From: an uncultured Amylibacter sp.
GTDB taxonomy: Bacteria; Pseudomonadota; Alphaproteobacteria; Rhodobacterales; Rhodobacteraceae
NCBI GenBank assembly: GCA_947497475.1
Contig: CANMGS010000002.1
Location: forward strand, 496,001 to 560,000
Length of the DNA stretch: 64,000 nucleotides
Direction of reading: 5' to 3'
A model generated the notes under the pieces. The model was not told where the DNA came from, did no database searches, and worked only from the letters and a program-made list of their open reading frames with translations. Each line of letters starts with the position of its first letter. Position 1 is the first letter of the stretch. The position numbers and the translations under genes were made by a program. Positions 27,996-37,124 of the stretch are shown piece after piece.

Positions 27996-29234
27996 TTAAC
28001 ACATCTGTTCTAAACGTTTTACCAGTTTGTTAATCCCAGCATCCATGCCAAAATCGGTTGTAAGTCGTGTATAGGCAGCTTCTGCATATTCTATTCGTTT
28101 TTGAGGATCGGTTGCTAAATCTGCGATCGCTTCCGACAGTTCCATAGGGTCATCTTGCACCAAAGTGCCATGTATGCCTGTATCGATGAATTCGGGGATT
28201 GCAGATACGCTGGTTGAAATGATTGGGAGTTTTTGTGATGCGGCTTCCATTAAGACATTTGGTAAACCATCACGATCTCCATCGTCTGCGATACGGCTTG
28301 GCAAGATAAATAAGTCAGCATCACGCATCGCTTGGATTACGGTTGGTTGATCACACGCACCCATCCAAGTGATATGTTGTGCAATATCTGCGTTTTCGGC
28401 TTGGCTTTGTAAGGACGCTTTTAACCCACCGCCGCCAATATGAATCCATTGCCATTGAATGTTATCAGGTAAATGAGCAAGTGCTTTAATAAGGCGATCA
28501 AACCCCTTTTTCTCAACCAAACGACCCACTGATAAGAAAGCTAATGGAGCGGTTGTGGCTTTTAAGGTGCGTTTAGGAGGGGGCGGAAATCGCGATAAAT
28601 CCAACCCATGATATACAAGATCCATTCTATCAGGTGTATCAGCCAGATCGCGCAAATGATGCGCGCCATAAGCTGTGCATGTTACACCGAATTCGGCGCC
28701 AAATGTATTTGCATTTAGCTTTTCTTTTTTTTCCCATGTGTCTGATGTCCAAATATCTTTGGCATGAGCTGAAAACCCCCAAGGCAAACCACGCATAATG
28801 GCGGCATATCTGGCAACGGAAGACGGTGTGTGCATGAAGTGTGCATATAAACCTTGGACATTATCGGGCAGTTCTACTGCCATAACGCAAGCTTGACCAA
28901 AACGACGTATACGATTGCGTGTTTTATCTCGTGCATAATCAGCGCGCCACATACGATATGCGGCTTTATAGCCAGGCAATTTCCGTGCTTTGACCCAAGA
29001 CGCGAATGCGCGTTTTGGCTCTGCGTGCAAATATTCTGGCAGATATCTTACGCGAGCTTTGATTTGGTCATGTAACGGGTGTGTTTTGGTATCTGTTGGA
29101 AACCGCAAAGACCATATATCAAAGTTATGCCCCTTATTTTGAAGGGCTAACAATTCTTGGGCTATGAATGTTTCTGAAAGTCTGGGCCAACCTTTAACGA
29201 CAACGGCATAGGTTAATGGTTTGTCTGCCGTCAT
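27996..29234 (-). CDS. Glycosyltransferase family 4 protein
   Basis: 412 residues, GT-B fold. N-terminal VVKGWPRLSETFIAQELLAL is characteristic of colanic-acid/WcaL-like GT4 enzymes. The C-terminal region has LSVGRLVEKKGFDRLIKAL, HIGGGGLKASLQ and PSRIADDGDRDGLPNVLMEA, the retaining donor-binding motif. The 5' end overlaps the preceding gene stop by 4 bases. Likely to add one sugar to a lipid- or glycan-linked acceptor in the cytoplasm. Confidence 0.85.
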   Translation of the reverse strand: MTADKPLTYAVVVKGWPRLSETFIAQELLALQNKGHNFDIWSLRFPTDTKTHPLHDQIKARVRYLPEYLHAEPKRAFASWVKARKLPGYKAAYRMWRADYARDKTRNRIRRFGQACVMAVELPDNVQGLYAHFMHTPSSVARYAAIMRGLPWGFSAHAKDIWTSDTWEKKEKLNANTFGAEFGVTCTAYGAHHLRDLADTPDRMDLVYHGLDLSRFPPPPKRTLKATTAPLAFLSVGRLVEKKGFDRLIKALAHLPDNIQWQWIHIGGGGLKASLQSQAENADIAQHITWMGACDQPTVIQAMRDADLFILPSRIADDGDRDGLPNVLMEAASQKLPIISTSVSAIPEFIDTGIHGTLVQDDPMELSEAIADLATDPQKRIEYAEAAYTRLTTDFGMDAGINKLVKRLEQMC

Positions 29235-30448
29235 TTTAAAATGGCCTTTGTCAGCAAATGTTTTGTTCGTTCTACCACATCGTCTAATCCGTCTAATAAT
29301 CCGTCAATCTGTCCCGCAGAGGGAGGGGCTTGATTGGGTAAGTTTCTAATAGCTTCGATCATAACGGTTGGGTCATCTCCATCGCGGGATCTGTGAACCA
29401 TACGGATCAACCCTAATTCTTCGGCACGACTGGCACGTATATATTGTTCAAGACGCGGAACCGTGCGCGGAATAATAATAGCAGGTTTATCAAAGGATAG
29501 TATTTCACAAAAAGTATTATACCCGCCCATTGCAACTACACCGAGTGCGCCTGACATCAAGGATTCCATTCGAGAATCGAACCCAACAGATGTAACGCGG
29601 CCTTTTAATTTTGCGACGCGTTTTTCGAATGCAGCACGTGTATCACCAGTCAGAAATGGACCGTAAACCAACACGGCAGGGGGCGTTAAGGTTGTGTCCT
29701 GCTCATAGGCCGTCAATACATTATCAACCATTGTGGCACCATCGCCGCCGCCGCCTGGCGTTACAAGGATGTAAGGGTCAGACTTAATTGTTGTATCTTC
29801 GACATTTTCACGACGTAAATAACCTGTCCAATGTGTCCGTTTCCGTACATTGTCAGATAATTCAAGGCCTGCAGTCGGATCATAAATTGATTTTAGTCCG
29901 TAGACCCATAATTCGTCATAATATGTTTCAGTCGCGGTTAAAGCGTCTTTGCGATCCCATTCTTTGGCTAAGACTTCTGGATCATCTAAGATATCGCGTA
30001 AACCTAGGACGATTTTTGTATTTGGACGATGTTTTCTGAGCCATTCCAAGCTTGGTAATAACTCGCCACGAAATCCTGTCGGCTCTTTGTCGACAATGAC
30101 CAAATCTGGGTCAAAGTGCTGCATTGTTGCTTTGATTAACCCAGATCGCAAAGATGTTGTTTCATCTATTTCCATGCCCAAGGTTTCGGACATGTAAGAG
30201 CCATCCGTCATTTTCGTAACACCAGGCAATCGAACATGGTCTACGCGTTCTGGAAATGTAAAGCGCCCAGCAACAGGGGAGCCTGTTAATATAAGAGCAG
30301 ATGCATTATCATCTGCTGCAGTAATCGCATTTGCTAATGTGCGTGATCGCCTGATATGACCCAATCCAAAAGTATCGTGACTGTATAGTAAAATTCGCGT
30401 AGATTTGCTTGCCGCTTTGATATCTTTTGTCATGGAAATTTTGGTCAT
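29231..30448 (-). CDS. GT-B glycosyltransferase, COG4671-like
   Basis: 405 residues from the ATG at 30448; an ATG five codons later and a TTG upstream are alternatives, none with a strong ribosome-binding site. It has ILLYSHDTFGLGHIRRSRTLANA (GxGH loop), VTPGGGGDGATM and VAMGGYNTFCEILSFDKPAIIIPR near the C-terminus, typical of predicted COG4671 glycosyltransferases. It is the first gene of the glycan operon; its promoter must lie in the 211 bases before mscS. Paralogue of the gene at 25174-26310. Substrate unknown. Confidence 0.78.
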   Translation of the reverse strand: MTKISMTKDIKAASKSTRILLYSHDTFGLGHIRRSRTLANAITAADDNASALILTGSPVAGRFTFPERVDHVRLPGVTKMTDGSYMSETLGMEIDETTSLRSGLIKATMQHFDPDLVIVDKEPTGFRGELLPSLEWLRKHRPNTKIVLGLRDILDDPEVLAKEWDRKDALTATETYYDELWVYGLKSIYDPTAGLELSDNVRKRTHWTGYLRRENVEDTTIKSDPYILVTPGGGGDGATMVDNVLTAYEQDTTLTPPAVLVYGPFLTGDTRAAFEKRVAKLKGRVTSVGFDSRMESLMSGALGVVAMGGYNTFCEILSFDKPAIIIPRTVPRLEQYIRASRAEELGLIRMVHRSRDGDDPTVMIEAIRNLPNQAPPSAGQIDGLLDGLDDVVERTKHLLTKAILK

Positions 30449-30659
30449 TTGCGCGTCTTTATTCAAGATTGTGACTAGATACTAAATATACCGAGAATTA
30501 AAACAAGCATTTTACGTTTTGTGTCATTTTGGGATTATTTCGTGATCTTATCGTGGAAACATCAGTTCACGCTTTTATCAGTAAGAAGCTGCACGCTTGC
30601 AGGATTAAAAATCATAGCTTAGCGTATATTCAATGACATCGTAAGGTTCTAACAATACA

Positions 30660-33014
30660 ATGAACACGCTTATTTTAAGATTTATAACGATCTCTATCAT
30701 GTTGATAGGATTATCTTTTCCTGCTTTTTCGCAAGGGTCAATTTTTGCAGGCAAAGCCAAAGCTCTTACGAGTGAGGCAAGTGCTACGTCCAGTGAATTC
30801 GCAGAAATCATGAAAGAAGCGGCAGAAAATGGTGTGCAAGTCATTGTCGTTGACACAAATGGCGTACCATTAAGCAAAGCAAAAGAAGTACAAGAAACTT
30901 ACTTGGACGAAGAAGATACGATGTCCAGTTTGATGAAAGCGCAGGTTTCTGCTGTTAAATTTCGTGAAACATTGTTTGAAAGATTACGGTCACTGCCAAA
31001 ATCATTTGAAGAAGTCGTTTATATTTTAAAGGCTACCAGCCCCTCTGGTAAGATATCAGCCTATACAGAAATCTTAGCAAAAGCATTATTACTCTTCCTC
31101 GTTGGTTATATCTTTGAACGAGAAATCTATACAAAACGCATCAAGAAAAAATATTTAGAACCCAATATCGAAGATGAGCCCATCGGGTATGTGGGTAAAA
31201 TGCCAATATTGGTTGGGCGTTTTATCTTACGGGTCATTGGCGTATTAATATCAATGTTGGTCGCTTATATTTTGGGTGTAACCATTTTCGGGCCACTTAA
31301 TGATCCTGCTTTGCAGTTTACAGTGACTTTAATCAATATTGGTTATGGTAGTGCGCGTTTGGTCGCCTTGCTATGGCGCATGATTTTAGCACCATATTTA
31401 TCACAATATCGTATCGCAAAATTCGAGGATGCAGAAGCACGTCGGTTATATCATTGGTTATGGATTACAGCGACCGTTGATATCACGACTGTAATGTTTG
31501 AAGCATGGATATATGAGTTAGGCTTAACATATGATGTTTATGCTCTCATTTCTGCCATTCTTACCTTGTTTGTGGTTATGTTGAATATTGCAATGGTTAT
31601 CGCAAACTTCGATCCAATTTCTCGTGCAATTCGCAATGGTTTGAGCTTAAGCGAAGTTGGGCGTCTTAATAAGTTTGTATCTTCTTTTTGGGCATATTTA
31701 GCTATTGGATACCTGATCTTTGCATGGGTGGAATTGGTTTATCGTTTGGTTTTAGAGATACCATTGTTAATGCCACTTATCATGGGCGCCTATGCTATAT
31801 TAATTTCTATTATCGTTGTTTACGCATGCATCAATTATGTGATTGAACGCGGGTTTCATCGTGCAGCAATGATGCAAGAAATTAATAGTTCAATGAAAAT
31901 GGATGCGGATAGCACAGAAGATTCTGCAAAAGATATTTTATCTAACAACGATCACCGCATGACAAATTTCGAAGATCTTGCGCGGCGTGTTGCAGGTATT
32001 ATGGCCTTCGTTGCTGGTATCTGGGCATTGGTGTCTATTTGGCATGGTGAAAATGGTTTAGAAGCGAATGCGATGTTTAGGCGTTCGTTGGATGTCGTTG
32101 TGATCCTGTTTATTGGTTACATCATATATCATATGTTCCGTATTTGGATTGATAGTAAGATAGAAGAAGAAGGTGGCGACGATATTGAAGTCGCTCCTGG
32201 TGATGAAGGTGGCGCATCAGGTGCCAGTCGTTTGGCGACGCTCTTACCACTTTTCCGAAATTTTATCTTGGTTGTTGTCGTTGTAACGATTGCTCTTATA
32301 GCATTGCTTGAAACTGGTATTAACGTGAGCCCACTCTTTGCGGGTGCTGGTGTAGCTGGTTTGGCGATTGGTTTTGGTGCACAGACATTGGTTCGTGATA
32401 TTTTCTCGGGCGCTTTTTTCTTAGTCGACGATGCCTTTCGTAAAGGTGAGTATATTGACGTGGGCGATGTTAAAGGAACTGTAGAAAAGATATCTGTACG
32501 TTCTTTTCAACTACGTCATCACCTTGGGCCACTACATACTATCCCATTTGGTGAAATCCAAGTTTTGACCAATTACTCTCGTGACTGGGTCATGATGAAA
32601 TTGCCGTTACGTGTGACCTATGACACAGATGTGGAAAAAGTGCGTAAGCTGATTAAGAAACTTGGTCTTGAACTTATGGAAGACCCTGTGATTGGCGAGA
32701 ACTTTTTGCAACCTTTGAAATCACAAGGTGTGATTGAAATGCAGGATTCTGCGATGATCATTCGCGTAAAGTTCATGACTAAACCTGGGGATCAATGGAC
32801 TATCCGCAAACGTGTATTCCAAGAAATTAGAGACTTGTTTGCTCGTGAAGGTATTAAGTTTGCACACCGCGAAGTGACTGTACGTCTTGCAGACGACAGC
32901 AATACTCAGAACCTTACTGAAGTGCAGAAGAAAGCTATTGCAGGGGCTGCACAGTCCGCAATCGACGAAGATGCTATGGAAGGCGGACCGCAAGATAAAG
33001 ACAGCGGAGACTAA
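30660..33014 (+). CDS. Large mechanosensitive channel of the MscS family (YbiO-like)
   Basis: 784 residues: signal peptide or first membrane segment (1-25, ending AFSQG), a periplasmic helical region to about residue 135, then about ten hydrophobic segments. The MscS core is near residues 545-640: the Gly/Ala-rich pore helix LFAGAGVAGLAIGFGAQTLVRDIFSG, then the beta domain with YIDVGDVKGTVEKISVRSFQLR and TIPFGEIQVLTNYSRDW. Its length and extra segments resemble E. coli YbiO/MscK-type channels rather than MscS itself. It would release solutes on osmotic down-shock. Divergent from the glycan operon. Confidence 0.88.
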   Translation: MNTLILRFITISIMLIGLSFPAFSQGSIFAGKAKALTSEASATSSEFAEIMKEAAENGVQVIVVDTNGVPLSKAKEVQETYLDEEDTMSSLMKAQVSAVKFRETLFERLRSLPKSFEEVVYILKATSPSGKISAYTEILAKALLLFLVGYIFEREIYTKRIKKKYLEPNIEDEPIGYVGKMPILVGRFILRVIGVLISMLVAYILGVTIFGPLNDPALQFTVTLINIGYGSARLVALLWRMILAPYLSQYRIAKFEDAEARRLYHWLWITATVDITTVMFEAWIYELGLTYDVYALISAILTLFVVMLNIAMVIANFDPISRAIRNGLSLSEVGRLNKFVSSFWAYLAIGYLIFAWVELVYRLVLEIPLLMPLIMGAYAILISIIVVYACINYVIERGFHRAAMMQEINSSMKMDADSTEDSAKDILSNNDHRMTNFEDLARRVAGIMAFVAGIWALVSIWHGENGLEANAMFRRSLDVVVILFIGYIIYHMFRIWIDSKIEEEGGDDIEVAPGDEGGASGASRLATLLPLFRNFILVVVVVTIALIALLETGINVSPLFAGAGVAGLAIGFGAQTLVRDIFSGAFFLVDDAFRKGEYIDVGDVKGTVEKISVRSFQLRHHLGPLHTIPFGEIQVLTNYSRDWVMMKLPLRVTYDTDVEKVRKLIKKLGLELMEDPVIGENFLQPLKSQGVIEMQDSAMIIRVKFMTKPGDQWTIRKRVFQEIRDLFAREGIKFAHREVTVRLADDSNTQNLTEVQKKAIAGAAQSAIDEDAMEGGPQDKDSGD

Positions 33015-33021
33015 CCGCTGT
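33001..33021 (+). terminator. Probable terminator at the end of the MscS gene
   Basis: ACAGCGG (33001-33007) and CCGCTGT (33015-33021) form a 7-bp stem spanning the stop codon, followed by a T-rich TTAGTTTAGTTTAG. It lies between two convergent genes and probably ends the mscS transcript. Confidence 0.55.
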
Positions 33022-33031
33022 TTAGTTTAGT

Positions 33032-34186
33032 TTAGTGTTGATAAGGATCTAACGCATCACGTAGGCCATCACCTAGGAAGTTAAAAGCTAAGACGACTAA
33101 GACGATCATCAGCATTGGTGTGGCTGTCCATGGATAGATTTCTATGGCTGCAAGGTTTTGCGCGTCATTCAACATAACCCCCCAGCTTACAGCAGGAGCA
33201 CGCAAGCCAAGGCCAAGGAAAGATAAGGCGGTTTCACCTAAGATCATGGCCGGAATAGATAGCATAGCGCTTGCAATCAGGTGGCTAGAGAAATTTGGCA
33301 GCAAGTGATGTCTGATTACGCGCGTAGGGGATGCCCCCATCATTTCTGCAGCTTTCACATATTCTTCTTCGCGCAAGGAAAGAAATTTAGACCGTACAGC
33401 ACGTGCTAACCCAGGCCAATCTAATATTCCTAAAATTACCGATATGATGAAAAACACTGCGACTGGGCCCCAATGAGATGGAACAGCGGCCGATAATGCG
33501 AGCCATAAAGGAAGCTCTGGTAAAGAACGTAATATCTCGATGGAGCGTTGAATAGCCCAATCGACTTTGCCGCCAAAATAGCCTGCAATACTGCCAAAAC
33601 CAATGCCAAGTATAAAGGATACTGTTATGCCAATTAGGCCAACAGTTAAGGACAGTTGAGCACCGTATAGAATACGGGAAAATACATCACGGCCAAGTCG
33701 ATCTGATCCAAGTAAAAAGAGTGTGGCACCTTCTGGTGCGCAAAATAAGTGGCGATCTGTTTTTATGAAACCCAGCAGATTGTATGTTTCTCTTTTGCAA
33801 AAGAATTCTAACGGCATTGGCCGTGTTTCATCGACAGTATAAGTCCAGCGATAGTTTTTTAGATCAGCTTTTGCGGTTGTTGGTAAAACATGTGGGCCAA
33901 TAAATTTGCCATCATTAAAAAAGTGAACACCTTGTGGCGGGGCATACAGATGATCTGCATGTCGCTCATTTGGCGTGTAAGGCGCGATAAAGCCTGCGAT
34001 TGGCAACATTAAATATGCGCATAATAGAAATAGGCCAGAGACCAGCCCAAGTTTATGACGTCTGAAACGACGCCATACGAGTTTCCAATTTGGAGCATCT
34101 AAGTCTGGGCGCTCAGGAGCGCTGATATTTTCGTTTTCAGAATAGGGTGCGTCATCAACATAGCGACCATCGGGTAAAGTAGCCAT
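33032..34186 (-). CDS. Peptide/oligosaccharide-type ABC transporter permease (DppC/YejE-like)
   Basis: 384 residues, longer than usual DppC because of an extra loop of about 100 residues after the first membrane segment (about 70-165). The permease core shows LLGSDRLGRDVFSRILYGA, the EAA loop EEYVKAAEMMGASPTRVIRHHLLPN and FLGLGLRAPAVSWGVML. Its start overlaps the end of the other permease gene by one base. It is the last gene of the operon. Works with the DppB-like partner as the inner-membrane channel. Confidence 0.85.
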   Translation of the reverse strand: MATLPDGRYVDDAPYSENENISAPERPDLDAPNWKLVWRRFRRHKLGLVSGLFLLCAYLMLPIAGFIAPYTPNERHADHLYAPPQGVHFFNDGKFIGPHVLPTTAKADLKNYRWTYTVDETRPMPLEFFCKRETYNLLGFIKTDRHLFCAPEGATLFLLGSDRLGRDVFSRILYGAQLSLTVGLIGITVSFILGIGFGSIAGYFGGKVDWAIQRSIEILRSLPELPLWLALSAAVPSHWGPVAVFFIISVILGILDWPGLARAVRSKFLSLREEEYVKAAEMMGASPTRVIRHHLLPNFSSHLIASAMLSIPAMILGETALSFLGLGLRAPAVSWGVMLNDAQNLAAIEIYPWTATPMLMIVLVVLAFNFLGDGLRDALDPYQH

Positions 34187-35211
34187 TATTTGCGCTCCCC
34201 ATATCTAATGCGGGGATCAAGTAGCATTAGTAAAACGTCAGATATCATTGTGCCGATCAGTGTGAGCAAAGCGACAAACAATAGAATGAATCCTGCTAAA
34301 AACTGATCTTGCGATTTTAGTGCTGTCAGTAACGCGGGGCCAATTGTTTGCAGGCCAAGAACGACAGACACTAAGACAGACCCAGAGATCATTGAGGGTA
34401 AGAGGTTGCCAATGTCCGCGACAAAAGGATTAAGAGCAACACGTAGCGGATATTTGGCTAATAGTCGTGCAGGGGGTACACCTTTGGCTCGAGCTGTTTC
34501 CACATATGGTTTGCTGAGTTCATCCAGCATATTGGCACGCAATCGTTGCATCATTGCTGCAGCTCCTGAGGTGCCTATCACGAAGGTTGGGATGATTAGG
34601 TGTATCAAAATAGAGTTCATTTTAGCAAAACTCATAGGTTCGCCTTCAAATTCTGGCGCCATGAGGCCACCGATGGGCAGATCAAGATATCGATGCCCGT
34701 AATAAAATAAGATCAATGCGAGCAAAAAGTTCGGAGTTGCAAGTCCAAGATACCCAACAAAGGCAGATGTGTAATCGACCCAAGTTTTGGATCTTGCAGC
34801 AGCAATTACACCCAAAGGCAAAGCAACAAGATATACAAATAAGACCGCTGCTAGGTTAACCAAAACTGTTAGCCATAGGGCTTGGCCTACGATATCTGCA
34901 ACAGGTTGGTCGAATTCAAAAGACCATCCAAAATCGCCCTGAAGTAACCCAGAAAAGCCGTGTGGCCCAGGCATTACGCCGATCCAAATAAAGTATTGTT
35001 CAACGATTGGACGATCTAAGGCGTATTCATGCCGCAAGAATTCTGCCTTTGCGACACTAACAGTCTGGCCTGTAGCTCGAAGCTCGTCAATTTGATTGCT
35101 GAGATAATCACCTGGGGGCAGGTTGATGATCATGAAGACTAGTGCTGATACCAATAACAAGGTTAAAAGCATCGTTAATAAACGAAAAGCAGCATAGCGT
35201 AGGAATATCAT
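34186..35211 (-). CDS. Peptide/oligosaccharide-type ABC transporter permease (DppB/YejB-like)
   Basis: 341 residues with an N-terminal membrane segment, the MIINLPPGDYLSNQI stretch seen in a subset of Opp/Dpp/Yej permeases, five further membrane segments and the loop YVETARAKGVPPARLLAKYPLRVALNP. It overlaps the binding-protein gene by 4 bases and the next permease by 1 base, indicating tight translational coupling. Forms the channel with the other permease. Confidence 0.85.
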   Translation of the reverse strand: MIFLRYAAFRLLTMLLTLLLVSALVFMIINLPPGDYLSNQIDELRATGQTVSVAKAEFLRHEYALDRPIVEQYFIWIGVMPGPHGFSGLLQGDFGWSFEFDQPVADIVGQALWLTVLVNLAAVLFVYLVALPLGVIAAARSKTWVDYTSAFVGYLGLATPNFLLALILFYYGHRYLDLPIGGLMAPEFEGEPMSFAKMNSILIHLIIPTFVIGTSGAAAMMQRLRANMLDELSKPYVETARAKGVPPARLLAKYPLRVALNPFVADIGNLLPSMISGSVLVSVVLGLQTIGPALLTALKSQDQFLAGFILLFVALLTLIGTMISDVLLMLLDPRIRYGERK

Positions 35212-37124
35212 TTGATGGCTCCTACATTGCCAAAGAAGAACTCATCCATACGATAGATCCCAAAATGTGCACCTGGATCCCATGCCCAAACGGCATCTTT
35301 AGGGACGTTTTTAAGGTGATTGGAAACGACAACGGGCTGCGGTGCTTCGTTTATAATACCAATGCCATATTGTTGGTTTGCGTGGATCTCTAGCATATCT
35401 TTCCATATCCGTGAGCGCGTTTGCGGATCATTTGTATGATCCCACTCGTAGGATAGGTCTAATAGTTTCTGTGCTTCGGGCATATCAACCTTTTGCCCAG
35501 CTTTACCATGCATTTGGTAATGTTGTCCCCATTTGGGCCAAGCAAAAAAATCTTGTTGTCGTGGCGCCATATAAGCAGGAGAGGTATAGGGTTGTGGTAA
35601 ACCATTATCCCAACCAAACCAGACTGCAGCCATTGCTGTACCCGAATAAACTCGGTTGCGTAGAATGTCACGTTCTAGCGGCCTTACAACCAATTTCACG
35701 CCAATATCACGCCATGTGTCAACAATAATAGAAAGCGCGTTTTCGACCTCTTGTCGCTCACCAGACGTTTCGACAACGACTTGAACAGGGCGACCATCTG
35801 GGAGTAAACGAATGCCATCTGGACGGCGTTGATCTAACCCCATTTCATCAAGAAGCTGGTTTGCAAGGTCTGGGTTATATTGTGCCCAAGCCGCCCGGTT
35901 TTTTGCATCGTAAAACGGGCTGCTTGGGAGTGCACTCATTGCCCCTTCTTTGGCGAGGCCAAAATAAAGAACACGGTTTATAATTTTACGATCAATGGAC
36001 ACAGAAAGAGCCCGTCTAAATCTGACATCACGCATAACATTGCGCCATGCTTGATCCGCAAAGTTTAAATTAGGGTATATTGCAATTTGCGATGCCGTTC
36101 CATTAGCCCATAAAAGCGTTTTATATTTACCGCCATCTTTTTCACCTTTTTTAAGGATCGCAATATCTTTGAAACTTAGGCCGCGTGCTTGTAGGTCAAC
36201 TTCACCTGCATTTGCTTTTGCTGCAACAAGACCAGGACCAACTACGTTCATGTCAACACGGTCAATGTAGGGTAACTGTACGCCATTCTTATCTACACGG
36301 TGATAATAGGGATTCCTGACAAAAAGTTTGCGGTTTTTTGTGCTTTTAGGATCAACCATCCATGGCTGTAATGTTGGTAACTTTGGATTGTCAAACTTAT
36401 ACATATTATCAAGTTTGTTGTGCAATGATGCCCAACTACGGACTTTCTTTTGCTCAATTTTCTTCGCTAGGTATGCAGCATCTGCAAAGTCTGCATGATA
36501 CTGTTTTAGGTAATGCGCCGGGCGAAAAATAAACGGTGGGCGTGCTTGTGCCAAAGTCTGTAAGAACTGTGGATTAGGATTTGCCCATTCAAAGACGACG
36601 GTTAATTCGTCTGGGAAAGTTACGGTCGGCAGTTCTTCATCTACGTATAAGAAATCAGGGGGGCCTGATGGCATAAGTTCCTTGTTCGTTGCAACATCAA
36701 CCCACCAATATTTGAAATCAGCGGATGTAAAAGGCGCACCATCAGACCATTTATGGCCTTTGCGTAAATGCAGTGTAAATTTTTTATCAGCGTCGTTTTC
36801 AAAGCGCTCTAAAATGTCAGGTTTTAAATGATAAGTTTCATCATATATGACCAACCGTGAATACCCATAAACCACCATTTGCCGCGTATCTTTTGACCGC
36901 GTGATCATAGTGCGCAACGTACCACCTTGGGTACCGTATGTACGCCCTTTAGATGGAAGTTCAACTTCGAGTGGCACATCTGGCAATCGGTCTTGAATTG
37001 CTGGTAACTCGCCAGTCTCGACAAGTGGTTTTAGCAATGTACTTTCAACAAGTGGTGCTGCTTGCGTAATGGATGCCACCCATACAATAGCAGCACTTAT
37101 ATATAAAGACTTGAAGTTAAACAT
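35208..37124 (-). CDS. ABC transporter periplasmic solute-binding protein, family 5
   Basis: 638 residues with a signal peptide (about 1-22, ending SITQA). The mature part has the SBP_bac_5 pattern: KDTRQMVVYGYSRLVIYDE, FTLHLRKGHKWSDGAPFTSADFKYWW and DVRFRRALSVSIDRKIIN. The length and extended N-terminus are closer to YejA-like or oligosaccharide-binding members than to DppA. The ligand cannot be read from sequence: peptides, opines or oligosaccharides are all possible. It overlaps the ATPase gene by 8 bases. Confidence 0.85.
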   Translation of the reverse strand: MFNFKSLYISAAIVWVASITQAAPLVESTLLKPLVETGELPAIQDRLPDVPLEVELPSKGRTYGTQGGTLRTMITRSKDTRQMVVYGYSRLVIYDETYHLKPDILERFENDADKKFTLHLRKGHKWSDGAPFTSADFKYWWVDVATNKELMPSGPPDFLYVDEELPTVTFPDELTVVFEWANPNPQFLQTLAQARPPFIFRPAHYLKQYHADFADAAYLAKKIEQKKVRSWASLHNKLDNMYKFDNPKLPTLQPWMVDPKSTKNRKLFVRNPYYHRVDKNGVQLPYIDRVDMNVVGPGLVAAKANAGEVDLQARGLSFKDIAILKKGEKDGGKYKTLLWANGTASQIAIYPNLNFADQAWRNVMRDVRFRRALSVSIDRKIINRVLYFGLAKEGAMSALPSSPFYDAKNRAAWAQYNPDLANQLLDEMGLDQRRPDGIRLLPDGRPVQVVVETSGERQEVENALSIIVDTWRDIGVKLVVRPLERDILRNRVYSGTAMAAVWFGWDNGLPQPYTSPAYMAPRQQDFFAWPKWGQHYQMHGKAGQKVDMPEAQKLLDLSYEWDHTNDPQTRSRIWKDMLEIHANQQYGIGIINEAPQPVVVSNHLKNVPKDAVWAWDPGAHFGIYRMDEFFFGNVGAIK

